DNA of 64,000 nt from Kribbella rubisoli. Lineage in GTDB: Bacteria > Actinomycetota > Actinomycetes > Propionibacteriales > Kribbellaceae. The stretch lies in contig NZ_SHKR01000019.1 of assembly GCF_004217145.1 (NCBI RefSeq), forward strand, positions 1 to 64,000, written 5' to 3'. The notes under the pieces are model-generated. The model had not been told where the DNA came from, searched no databases, and was given only the letters and a program-made list of their open reading frames with translations. A program made the translations under genes and the position numbers. Position 1 is the stretch's first letter. Every line of letters begins with the position of its first letter. Of this stretch, positions 52,450 through 60,422 are shown piece by piece.

Positions 52450-54223
52450 GGACTATGCGCTGATCGGTGACCTGCAGACCGCCGCACTGGTGTCGAAGCA
52501 GGGATCGATCGACTGGCTGTGCTTCCCGCGTTTCGATTCGCCTGCCTGTTTCGCCGCGCTGCTCGGCAGCGACGACAACGGTCACTGGCGGATGGCGCCG
52601 CGGGACGCGGACGCGATCAGCAGCAGGCACTACCGCGGCGACACGCTCGTGCTGGAGACCGAGTGGTCCACCTCGACCGGCACGGTGCGCGTGATCGACT
52701 TCATGCCGCCACGCGATGCCGCGCCGGACGTCGTACGCATCGTCGAAGGCGTCAGCGGATCCGTCGAGATGCGGTCGGAGTTGAAGCTGCGGTTCGACTA
52801 CGGTCACGTCGTTCCGTGGGTACGGCGGTCCGACGACGGACAGATCGATGCGATCGCCGGACCGGATGCGGTGTCGTTGCGGTCGGACGTGCATCAGTAC
52901 GGACGCGACCTTGCGACGTACGCCGATTTCCGCGTCTCGGAGAACGACCGCGCCTGGTTCGTTCTGACGTGGCACCCGTCGCACCATCCGCTGCCCGAGC
53001 CGACGGATGCGCTGCAGTCGTTGGAGCCGACCGAGACGTTCTGGCGGGAGTGGATCGGCCGGAGCCACAGCTCGACCGACTTCGGCGAGGAGGTCACGCG
53101 GTCGGTGCTGACGTTGAAGGCGCTTACCTACGCGCCGTCCGGCGGTATCGTCGCGGCGCCGACCACGTCCTTGCCCGAGGCGCTCGGCGGCCGGCGGAAC
53201 TGGGACTACCGGTACTGCTGGTTGCGCGATGCAACGATGACGCTGTCCGCGATGCTCCGCGCCGGCTACACCGACGAGGCCGAGGCCTGGCGGAACTGGC
53301 TGCTCCGCGCGATCGCGGGATCGCCCGCGGACCTGCAGATCATGTACGGCGTGACCGGTGAACGCCGGCTGACCGAGTTCGAGGCCGGCTGGCTACCGGG
53401 GTACGCCGAATCGGCGCCGGTCCGGATCGGGAACGCGGCCGCCGAGCAGCTGCAGATCGATGTGTTCGGCGAGGTGATGGACGTTCTGGCGCTGGCCCGC
53501 GAACATCAGATCGGCGCGACCGACGAGGCATGGCAGGTGCAGCGCGGCCTGATGGCGCATCTCGACGACGTGTGGGACCAGCCGGACGAGGGCATCTGGG
53601 AGGTCCGCGGCGGGCGGCAGCACTTCACATACTCGAAGGTGATGGCCTGGGTCGCGTTCGACCGGGCCGCGCGGGCGGTGCAGCGATTCGGGCTGAACGG
53701 GCCCGCGAAGGAGTGGCGGGCGCGGGCCGACGAGATCCATCGGGCCGTCTGCGAGCAGGCGTACGACGCGGACCGGAACACGTTCACGCAGGCGTACGGG
53801 AGCAAGGCGCTGGATGCCGCCGTACTGCTGATCCCGCAGGTCGGGTTCCTGCCGGCGGACGATCCGCGGGTGGTCGGGACCGTGGAGGCGGTGCAGCGGG
53901 AGCTGGCGTCGGACGGGTTCGTCCGGCGCTACCTGACCGAGCACACCGACGACGGGATCAACGACAGCGAGGGCACGTTCCTGATCTGCTCCTTCTGGCT
54001 CGCGGACGCGCTGGCGATGATCGGCCGGGTCGGCGAGGCCCGCGATCTCTACGAACGACTCGTTGCCCTACGCAACGACGTCGGGTTGCTCGCCGAGGAG
54101 TACGACGTGACGTCGGGCCGGATGCTCGGGAACTTCCCGCAGGCGTTCTCCCATCTCGGTCTGGTCAACACTGCCTGGCATCTGACCACGGCCGAGTCGC
54201 CGCTGCGCAAGTCGGCGTACTAG
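52376..54223 (+). CDS. Glycoside hydrolase family 15 protein (trehalase/glucoamylase-like)
   Basis: 615 residues. Starts at GTG with AGGAGG 6 bases upstream; an in-frame GTG at 52430 is possible. The N-terminal beta domain begins IEDYALIGDLQTAALVSKQG. The (alpha/alpha)6 catalytic domain has RRNWDYRYCWLRDATMTL (about 273-290), GIWEVRGGRQHFTYSK and LLAEEYDVTSGRMLGNFPQA, which carry the likely acid Glu and base Glu. This matches the cytosolic trehalases of mycobacteria (Rv2402 type). No signal peptide. It is translationally coupled to SURF1. Confidence 0.92.
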   Translation: MPRSPRQSSQKSPSGPRPVPQRRIEDYALIGDLQTAALVSKQGSIDWLCFPRFDSPACFAALLGSDDNGHWRMAPRDADAISSRHYRGDTLVLETEWSTSTGTVRVIDFMPPRDAAPDVVRIVEGVSGSVEMRSELKLRFDYGHVVPWVRRSDDGQIDAIAGPDAVSLRSDVHQYGRDLATYADFRVSENDRAWFVLTWHPSHHPLPEPTDALQSLEPTETFWREWIGRSHSSTDFGEEVTRSVLTLKALTYAPSGGIVAAPTTSLPEALGGRRNWDYRYCWLRDATMTLSAMLRAGYTDEAEAWRNWLLRAIAGSPADLQIMYGVTGERRLTEFEAGWLPGYAESAPVRIGNAAAEQLQIDVFGEVMDVLALAREHQIGATDEAWQVQRGLMAHLDDVWDQPDEGIWEVRGGRQHFTYSKVMAWVAFDRAARAVQRFGLNGPAKEWRARADEIHRAVCEQAYDADRNTFTQAYGSKALDAAVLLIPQVGFLPADDPRVVGTVEAVQRELASDGFVRRYLTEHTDDGINDSEGTFLICSFWLADALAMIGRVGEARDLYERLVALRNDVGLLAEEYDVTSGRMLGNFPQAFSHLGLVNTAWHLTTAESPLRKSAY

Positions 54224-54286
54224 TTCTTGCCGGGGGCCACGAACTGTCGAGGTGCGCCAGCCGGTGCGGTGGGGCAGGATGGTGAT

Positions 54287-55042
54287 GTGGACCTCGGACT
54301 GCGCGATCGCACCTACATCGTCACCGGCGCCAGCGCCGGGCTCGGCTTCGCCACCGCGAAGGCCCTTGCTGCCGAAGGCGCGCGGCTGGTGATCTCCAGC
54401 CGCAACGAGGAGTCGATCTCCCGCGCCGCGGCCGAGCTCGGCGAGAACGTCGTCGGAATCCCGGTCGACAACGCCGATCCCGAGAGCGCGGAGCGGCTGG
54501 CAGCGACCGCGATCGCCAAGTGGGGTGCGCTGCACGGCGCATTGATCAGCGTCGGCGGGCCTCGGCCCGGCACGGCGCTCGACAGCGAAGAGGACGACTG
54601 GCGGTCGGCGTTCGAGAGCGTCTTCCTCGGCGGGCTGCGGATCGCTCGCGCGGTCGCCCGGGCCGGGTCGGAGGGGACGTCGATCGCCTTCGTGCTGTCG
54701 TCGTCGGTGAAGTCCCCGATCAACGGACTGGCGATTTCGAACGGTCTCCGCCCCGGCCTGGCGATGGTGGCCAAGACGCTGGCCGACGAGCTCGGCCCGA
54801 ACGGAATCCGGGTCAACGGCCTGATGCCCGGCCGCATCTCCACCGACCGCCTGAAGGAGCTGGACGGCAAGGGCGGCGACCCCGAGGCGACCCGCCGGGC
54901 GTCGGAGAAGACCATCCCCCTGCGCCGGTACGGCACGCCCGATGAGTTCGGCCGGGTCGCCGCCTTCATCCTCTCCCCGGCCGCCTCGTACCTGACCGGC
55001 ATCATCATCCCGATCGACGGCGGGGCACTGCGCACTATCTGA
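54287..55042 (+). CDS. SDR family oxidoreductase
   Basis: 251 residues. VTGASAGLGFATAKALAAEG (about 13-32), then a catalytic region FVLSSSVKSPINGLAISN in which the usual Tyr is replaced by a different arrangement (Ser/Asn before GLRPGLAMVAKTLADEL), as in the 7-alpha-hydroxysteroid/BKR-like subgroup. It ends with YLTGIIIPIDGGALRTI. GTG at 54287 is 6 bases after CAGGAT. Substrate unknown. Confidence 0.9.
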   Translation: MDLGLRDRTYIVTGASAGLGFATAKALAAEGARLVISSRNEESISRAAAELGENVVGIPVDNADPESAERLAATAIAKWGALHGALISVGGPRPGTALDSEEDDWRSAFESVFLGGLRIARAVARAGSEGTSIAFVLSSSVKSPINGLAISNGLRPGLAMVAKTLADELGPNGIRVNGLMPGRISTDRLKELDGKGGDPEATRRASEKTIPLRRYGTPDEFGRVAAFILSPAASYLTGIIIPIDGGALRTI

Positions 55043-55045
55043 GGA

Positions 55046-55519
55046 TCAGCCCCACTGGCCCGGGACGTAGTCGCCGGCGGGTTGCTGGGTCATGACGTTG
55101 AGGCGGTTCCAGGTGTTGATGCCGGCGATGGCGCCGACCAGCGCGGCCAGCTGGTTCTCGTCGTAGTACTTGGTCGCGTTCAGCCAGACGTCGTCGGGGA
55201 CTCCGCCGGCGGCGTCGGCGATCCGGGTACCGGCCTCGGTCAGCGCCAGTGCGGCACGCTCCGCGTCGGTGTAGACGGTGGCCTCGCGCCAGGTCGCCAC
55301 CAGGTTGATCCGGACCGCGGTCTCGCCGTGGTGTGCGGCGTCCTTCGAGTGCATGTCGACGCACACGGCGCAGCCGTTGATCTGGCTGGCCCGCAACTCG
55401 ACCAGCTCAAGGGTCGTGAGCGGTACGCCGGCGTCCAGCGCGACCCGGGCGGCCGCGTTGAGGTGCTTGATGAACTTACCGAGCACCGGGTTGGTGAACA
55501 GGTTGAGACGGGCGTCCAT
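55046..55519 (-). CDS. Carboxymuconolactone decarboxylase/AhpD family protein
   Basis: 157 residues. All-helical CMD domain with LVELRASQINGCAVCVDMHS (about 40-59), whose C-x2-C-x3-H is the AhpD-like redox motif, followed by YTDAERAALALTEAGTRI and a C-terminal INTWNRLNVMTQ. Likely peroxidase-type activity. AAGGAG lies before ATG. A 9-bp inverted repeat covers the leader. Such genes are common partners of ECF41 sigma factors, but the ECF41 gene here is 38 kb away. Confidence 0.92.
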   Translation of the reverse strand: MDARLNLFTNPVLGKFIKHLNAAARVALDAGVPLTTLELVELRASQINGCAVCVDMHSKDAAHHGETAVRINLVATWREATVYTDAERAALALTEAGTRIADAAGGVPDDVWLNATKYYDENQLAALVGAIAGINTWNRLNVMTQQPAGDYVPGQWG

Positions 55520-55561
55520 AGTGGTGTTTCTCCTTAGCGGATGAACTCTTTGACACCACTA
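55519..55561. promoter_or_regulatory. 9-bp inverted repeat in the leader of the CMD gene
   Basis: TAGTGGTGT (55519-55527) and ACACCACTA (55553-55561) flank 25 bases that include the ribosome-binding site. In RNA this would fold the leader into a hairpin with the AAGGAG in its loop; as DNA it may bind a repressor. Confidence 0.45.
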
Positions 55562-55584
55562 CGACGAAGCAGCTTCCCGAAGTG

Positions 55585-56676
55585 TCAGTCCGGTGCGATC
55601 CGGTTGCCCTGCTCGTCCCAGTGCTCGGCAACCTTCTTGCTCGGCTGGACGCGCGGCGGCTCCCCCGGCATCTTCGGGTAGTCCGGCGGGAAGTTCAGCT
55701 CGCCACCGGGCAGCTCCTCCCACAGCCGCAGCAGCGCATCGAGCGAGTACGCCGTCTCGTCCATGTCCGCCCACGGATCACCGTCCGAGAGGTACTCCGG
55801 GACCGTGTGCAGGTTGAACGCCCGCGGATCGTCGACCTCGGCCAGCCGCTCCCAGGACATCGGCGTACTCACCGGGGCACCGGGCCGGGGCCGCAGCGAC
55901 CACGCACCAGCGACCGTGCGGTCGCGGAGGTTCTGGTTGAAGTCCAGGAAGATCGCATCCTCACGGCGCTGCTCCTTCCACCACGCCGTCGTCACACCGT
56001 CGTCGCGGCGCTCGAGCTCACGGCCGAGACCGATCGCGGCGTGCCGGACCTCGTCGAAGGACCACTCCGGCCGGATCCGCACGTAGATGTGGATCCCCCG
56101 GTTGCCGCTGGTCTTCGGATACCCGCGAAGCCCCAGCTCCTCGAGGAGCTCCCGGGCGACACCGGCTACCCGTCGGGCGTCGGCGAAGGTCGCACCCGGC
56201 TGGGGATCGAGGTCGATGCGCAGCTCGTCGGGGCGGTCGAGATCGGTCTTACGGACGGCCCACGGATGGAAGACCAGCGTGCCCATCTGGGCCGCCCACA
56301 CCGCGGCGGCCGGCTCGGTCAGGCAGAGCTCGTCGATCGGGCGGTCGTTCGGCGTCAGCACGCGGCAGGTCTCGAGCCAGTCGGGAGCGCCCTTCGGGAG
56401 ACGCTTGGAGTAGAAGCCGTCGCCCGTCTGCCGACCGACCGCGTCCACCGACAGCGTCATCCCTTCGCGCCAGCCACCCGGCCAGCGCTCCAGGGCGACC
56501 GGTCGGTCGCCCGAGGCGCGCATGAACGCCGGAGCCACACCGATGAAGTACTCGCAGACCTGAAGCTTGGTGACCTCCGGAGCCCACTCGGTCGCCTCGT
56601 AGACAACGCGTTCGGGGCTGGAAACCCGGACCTCGCGGTCCCCCACAGTGAGCATCACCGCTGTGCTCTTCGCCAT
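55585..56676 (-). CDS. LigD-type DNA polymerase/primase domain protein
   Basis: 363 residues, a stand-alone polymerase domain of the NHEJ LigD family. REVRVSSPERVVYEATEW, LVFHPWAVRKTDLDRPDELRIDLDPQPGA in part (catalytic DxD), the SGNRGIHIYVRI strand, and FLDFNQNLRDRTVAGAWSLR. No ligase or nuclease domain and no Ku gene nearby. ATG at 56676 is 7 bases after TACCGT (56689-56684); the longer frame to 56733 crosses a tandem repeat and is unlikely. Confidence 0.9.
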   Translation of the reverse strand: MAKSTAVMLTVGDREVRVSSPERVVYEATEWAPEVTKLQVCEYFIGVAPAFMRASGDRPVALERWPGGWREGMTLSVDAVGRQTGDGFYSKRLPKGAPDWLETCRVLTPNDRPIDELCLTEPAAAVWAAQMGTLVFHPWAVRKTDLDRPDELRIDLDPQPGATFADARRVAGVARELLEELGLRGYPKTSGNRGIHIYVRIRPEWSFDEVRHAAIGLGRELERRDDGVTTAWWKEQRREDAIFLDFNQNLRDRTVAGAWSLRPRPGAPVSTPMSWERLAEVDDPRAFNLHTVPEYLSDGDPWADMDETAYSLDALLRLWEELPGGELNFPPDYPKMPGEPPRVQPSKKVAEHWDEQGNRIAPD

Positions 56677-56700
56677 GAGCACGACGGTATCGCCCCCCAC

Positions 56701-56752
56701 CGACCATCCCGCGTCACCACTCCCGCCGACCATCCCGCGTCACCACTCCCGC
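56701..56752. repeat. 26-bp direct tandem repeat, two perfect copies
   Basis: Two identical copies, 56701-56726 and 56727-56752, each starting CGACCATCCCGCGTC. They lie just upstream of the LigD-type gene's -10 box, in the -35 zone. Confidence 0.85.
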
Positions 56753-56755
56753 CGA

Positions 56756-56854
56756 GGCCGTCTGAGGGGTCAACCCCGCAGGTTGCCGGTTGCCCCCCGA
56801 GAATCAGCCTCCGCAACCGGCCAGGTCAGGGGTTGACCCCTGAGACGTCCGGGA
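56756..56854. repeat. Dispersed palindromic element, copy C
   Basis: Imperfect palindrome with outer arms TGAGGGGTCAACCCC and GGGGTTGACCCCTGA, inner arms GCCGGTTGC and GCAACCGGC. It matches the reverse complement of copy B (shared GAATCAGC centre), so it lies in the opposite orientation. It sits between the divergent LigD-type and M4 protease genes. Confidence 0.85.
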
Positions 56855-56872
56855 GCGGGGAGGAGTGCTGGG

Positions 56873-56893
56873 CGGGAAAGGCAACCTTTCCCG
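56873..56893. other. Perfect 9-bp hairpin in the LigD-M4 intergenic region
   Basis: CGGGAAAGG-CAA-CCTTTCCCG, in the 310-base gap between the LigD-type gene and the M4 protease. The rest of the gap holds the 26-bp repeat and palindromic copy C. It could be an operator or an mRNA leader stem of the protease gene. Confidence 0.5.
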
Positions 56894-56986
56894 AGCTATG
56901 GCCACGGTAGGTGACCGAGCGGTAACGTTCCTGCACCTCGTTCCTGGGGCGTGAGGCCCCCGGGACACCTGAGAAGGAGCGCGAGG

Positions 56987-58582
56987 ATGAACAGATCCGC
57001 CCTGTTCGCCGCTGCTACCGCAGTGGTGACCACTACCGCCCTCGGACTGACCAGCGCCACCACAGCAACCGGCGCGCCGACGGCCTCGCCTGTCCCCACC
57101 CCCGCCGCGGCCATCGCGAAGGCCAAGTCAGCAATCACCAGCAACCTCACCGCGCTACGGGCCACGACTGCCGACGCCTTCGTGGTCAAGGACGTCATCG
57201 TCGACGCCGACGGGTCCAACCACGTCCGGATGGACCGCACGATCGGCGGCCTCCCGGTGCTCGGCGGCGACGTCGTCGTGCATCAGGCCAAGGACGGCGC
57301 GTTCAAGGGCGCCAGCCTGACGCTGAGCAAGAGCGCGAACGTCGGCCGTACGCCGAAGGTCAGCGTCGCGACCGCGACCGCGAAGGCACTCGTCAAGGGC
57401 CTCAAGGCCGAGGGCAAGCCGAGCCTGGTGATCGAGGCCCGCAAGGGCGCTCCGCGGCTGGCCTACCTCGTCACCACCGGCGGCACCCAGGCCGACGGCA
57501 CGCCGAGCCGCATCACCACGACGATCGATGCCCTGACCGGCGCGAAGCTGGTCAGCGAGCAGCACATCGAGACCGCGGCCGGTGACGGCAAGAGCCTGTA
57601 CTCCGGGACCGTGCCGCTGCAGACGTCGACGGCCACCGGCGGCTTCACGCTGACGGACGCGACTCGCGGCAACGGCTTCACCGCGGACGCGAACAACAAG
57701 ACCGACTCGATCCTGTGCCAGATCCTCCAGCTGGGTTGCCCGACGCCGACGAAGTTCGTCGACGCGGACAACCACTGGGGCACCGGCACCACCGCCGACC
57801 GCGCATCGGCGGCCGTCGACGCGCACTACGGCGCCGCGACCACGTTCGACTACTACAAGAACGTGCACGGCCGGAACGGGATCTTCGGCGACGGCAAGGG
57901 CGTTCCGAGCCGCGTGCACTACGGCACCAACTACGTGAACGCGTTCTGGGACGGCAAGCAGATGACGTACGGCGACGGCGACAACGTCGCGGCGGGACCG
58001 CTGGTCTCGATCGACGTGGCCGGCCACGAGATGTCCCACGGCGTCACCGAGCACACCGCCAACCTCACGTACTCCGGTGAGTCCGGCGGCCTGAACGAGG
58101 CGACCAGCGACATCTTCGGCACCCTCGTCGAGTTCTACTCCGACAGCGCCGCCGACCCGGGTGACTACTACATCGGCGAGAAGATCATGAAGGACCGTCC
58201 GGCGCTGCGGTACATGGACAAGCCGAGCAAGGACGGCCAGTCCCCCGACTGCTACAGCTCCGGCGTCGGCAACCTCGACGTGCACTACTCGTCGGCGATC
58301 GCGAACCACTTCGCGTACCTGCTCGCGGAGGGCACCGGCGCGAAGACGATCGGCGGTCTGCCGCACAACTCGCCGACCTGCAACGGTTCGTCGATCACCG
58401 GCATCGGCCACGACAAGCTCGGCAAGATCTGGTACCGCGCGCTGACGACGTACATGACCAGCGGAACGACGTACGCCCAGGCCCGGACCGCGACGCTGAA
58501 CGCGGCCACCGACCTGTACGGCGCCGGCAGCGGCGAGCGCGCAGCCGTCGCGGCCGCCTGGTCCGCGGTCGCAGTGAACTAA
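56987..58582 (+). CDS. Secreted M4 (thermolysin-like) metalloprotease
   Basis: 531 residues. Signal peptide about 1-29, FTP/PepSY-type propeptide (VRMDRTIGGLPVLGGDVVVH, VSVATATAKALVKGLKAEGK) to about 225, then the catalytic domain. Zinc motif HEMSH at 347-351 (VAGHEMSHGVTEHTANL), third ligand in GGLNEATSDIFG, and SSAIANHFAYLL with the later IGHDKLGKIWYRAL carrying the catalytic His. AAGGAG lies upstream of ATG at 56987. Exported and self-processed. Confidence 0.95.
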   Translation: MNRSALFAAATAVVTTTALGLTSATTATGAPTASPVPTPAAAIAKAKSAITSNLTALRATTADAFVVKDVIVDADGSNHVRMDRTIGGLPVLGGDVVVHQAKDGAFKGASLTLSKSANVGRTPKVSVATATAKALVKGLKAEGKPSLVIEARKGAPRLAYLVTTGGTQADGTPSRITTTIDALTGAKLVSEQHIETAAGDGKSLYSGTVPLQTSTATGGFTLTDATRGNGFTADANNKTDSILCQILQLGCPTPTKFVDADNHWGTGTTADRASAAVDAHYGAATTFDYYKNVHGRNGIFGDGKGVPSRVHYGTNYVNAFWDGKQMTYGDGDNVAAGPLVSIDVAGHEMSHGVTEHTANLTYSGESGGLNEATSDIFGTLVEFYSDSAADPGDYYIGEKIMKDRPALRYMDKPSKDGQSPDCYSSGVGNLDVHYSSAIANHFAYLLAEGTGAKTIGGLPHNSPTCNGSSITGIGHDKLGKIWYRALTTYMTSGTTYAQARTATLNAATDLYGAGSGERAAVAAAWSAVAVN

Positions 58583-58590
58583 AGGGTTTT

Positions 58591-58629
58591 GCCGGATCCC
58601 TGTCCCACTGGGGCGGACAGGGATCCGGC
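58591..58629 (+). terminator. Strong hairpin terminator after the M4 protease
   Basis: Perfect 15-bp stem GCCGGATCCCTGTCC / GGACAGGGATCCGGC with a 9-base loop, 9 bases after the stop codon. No T-tract. Confidence 0.85.
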
Positions 58630-58647
58630 GAACAAACGCTTTACGCA

Positions 58648-58676
58648 TTGCCACGCGGTTTGTGCGGACCTACCGT
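58648..58676 (+). promoter_or_regulatory. Leaderless promoter of the receiver/thioredoxin-reductase-like gene
   Basis: TTGCCA (58648-58653), 17-base spacer, TACCGT (58671-58676), then 6 bases to ATG at 58683. Confidence 0.65.
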
Positions 58677-58682
58677 CACACC

Positions 58683-60422
58683 ATGGGTGGGGAGCCCCGG
58701 GGGCATCGTGAACCGAAACGGCCGCGCTTGAAGGCGGCCAGACCGCTACTGCTCGTCGTCGACGCTGACCCGGAGCGTCTGGAGCGTTGCGAAACGGAGT
58801 TGGACCGCGGCTTCGGCGCCGACTTCCGCGTGCGGGGCGAGGCGACGACCGCGGCTGCGTTGGACGTTCTACGCCGAGCACACGAGTCGGAACAGCGGGT
58901 CGCCGTCGTCATGGTCGACAACGCGCTGCCCGACGACGAACGCGCCGATCTCTTCGCGGCCGCACGGACCCTGCATCCGGACGCGCGCCGTGCGCTGCTG
59001 ATCGAGTGGGGCGCGTGGGCCGACCGTGCGACGGCCTCCGCGATCCTGACCGCGATGTCGGTCGGCGACATCAACTACTACGTCCTCAAACCGTGGATCG
59101 GGCACGACGAGCTGTTCCACCGGACCGTGGCCGAGTTCGTCCAGGAGTGGTCGCGGTTCGAGGTCGCGAACCTGCGTGAGGTCGTGGTGATCGCGGCCGA
59201 GCTGTCGGTCCGGGGCCAGGAGATCCGCAGCCTGCTGGCCCGCAACGGGATCCCGAGTGCGTTCCGGGCCAGCGGTACGCCGCTCGCGAACGACGCGCTG
59301 GAGTTCATCGGCGAGCCGGATCCCGGCGACCGTGTGCTGGTGTGGATGCCGGCAGTCGGCGGCACCCTGCTGCGTGATCCGACCGATGTGGAAATCGCCG
59401 AGGCCTGGGGTGTGCCGACGACGTTGGCGTCGGACGACACGTCGTTCGACGTACTGGTGATCGGGGCCGGTCCTGGTGGATTGGCCGCCGCGGTGTATGC
59501 GTCGTCCGAGGGTTTGCGGACGCTCGTCGTCGAGCGGGAGTCGATCGGCGGGCAAGCCGGTACGAGTTCGCTGATCCGGAACTATCTCGGTTTCTCGCGC
59601 GGTATTCGCGGGTCGGATCTGGCGCAGCGCGGGTATCAGCAGGCGTGGGTGTTCGGGGCGCATTTCGTACTGATGCGGACGGTCGAGCATCTCGAGAAGA
59701 GCGACGGCGAGTTCCGTGCCGTGATCGGTGATGTGGGCGAAGTGACGGCGAGAGCAGTCGTCCTCGCGACGGGCGTCACGTACCGGCGGCTCAACGTTCC
59801 CTCGCTGGAGAAGCTGATGGGGAACGGCGTGTACTACGGCGCGAGCGTCTCGGAGGCGCACGGGCTGATGAATCGGGACGCCTGCGTGGTCGGCGGCGGG
59901 AACTCAGCGGGACAAGCGGTTCTGCACCTCGCGCGCTACTGCCGGCAGGTGCTGCTGGTGATCCGCGGCGAGGACCTGACGGCGAGTATGTCGAAGTACC
60001 TGATCGACGCGATCGATGCCGCGGACAACGTCACGGTGCGGGCGTCGAGCGAGGTGGTCGACGGCGGCGGCGACGGGCGGCTGCAGCGGATGACGCTGCG
60101 CGATCGCAAGACCGGCGCCGAGGAGACCATGCCGATCGACGGCTTGTTCGTGATGATCGGCGCGGTGCCGGGGACCGAATGGCTGCCGGAGGGCGTGGCG
60201 CGGGATCCGCGCGGGTTCGTGCTGACCGGATCGGACGCGGCCGCGGATCCGTTGTGGCACGAGAACCGGCCGCCACAGCCTTACGAGACGACGGTCCCCG
60301 GGCTGTTCGCCGTCGGGGACGTGCGGTCGGAGTCGGTGAAGCGGGTGGCCTCGGCGGTGGGCGAAGGATCCGTGGTGGTCTCGCAGATCCACACCCATCT
60401 CAGGGTCTCGTCGGATGCCTGA
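58683..60422 (+). CDS. Degenerate receiver domain fused to thioredoxin-reductase-like FAD/NAD(P) oxidoreductase
   Basis: 579 residues. Residues about 20-150 resemble a response-regulator receiver (LLLVVDADPERLERCETELD, VVMVDNALPD, YYVLKPW with the conserved Lys). A linker follows to about 255. The second part has VIGAGPGGLAAAVYA (about 258-272), ESIGGQAGTSSLIRNYLGF and VVGGGNSAGQAVLHLARYC. The redox CxxC of thioredoxin reductase is missing: that site reads VYYGASVSEAHG. So it should be a sensor or a non-dithiol reductase. Its end overlaps an adenylate cyclase gene by 8 bases. Confidence 0.9.
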   Translation: MGGEPRGHREPKRPRLKAARPLLLVVDADPERLERCETELDRGFGADFRVRGEATTAAALDVLRRAHESEQRVAVVMVDNALPDDERADLFAAARTLHPDARRALLIEWGAWADRATASAILTAMSVGDINYYVLKPWIGHDELFHRTVAEFVQEWSRFEVANLREVVVIAAELSVRGQEIRSLLARNGIPSAFRASGTPLANDALEFIGEPDPGDRVLVWMPAVGGTLLRDPTDVEIAEAWGVPTTLASDDTSFDVLVIGAGPGGLAAAVYASSEGLRTLVVERESIGGQAGTSSLIRNYLGFSRGIRGSDLAQRGYQQAWVFGAHFVLMRTVEHLEKSDGEFRAVIGDVGEVTARAVVLATGVTYRRLNVPSLEKLMGNGVYYGASVSEAHGLMNRDACVVGGGNSAGQAVLHLARYCRQVLLVIRGEDLTASMSKYLIDAIDAADNVTVRASSEVVDGGGDGRLQRMTLRDRKTGAEETMPIDGLFVMIGAVPGTEWLPEGVARDPRGFVLTGSDAAADPLWHENRPPQPYETTVPGLFAVGDVRSESVKRVASAVGEGSVVVSQIHTHLRVSSDA

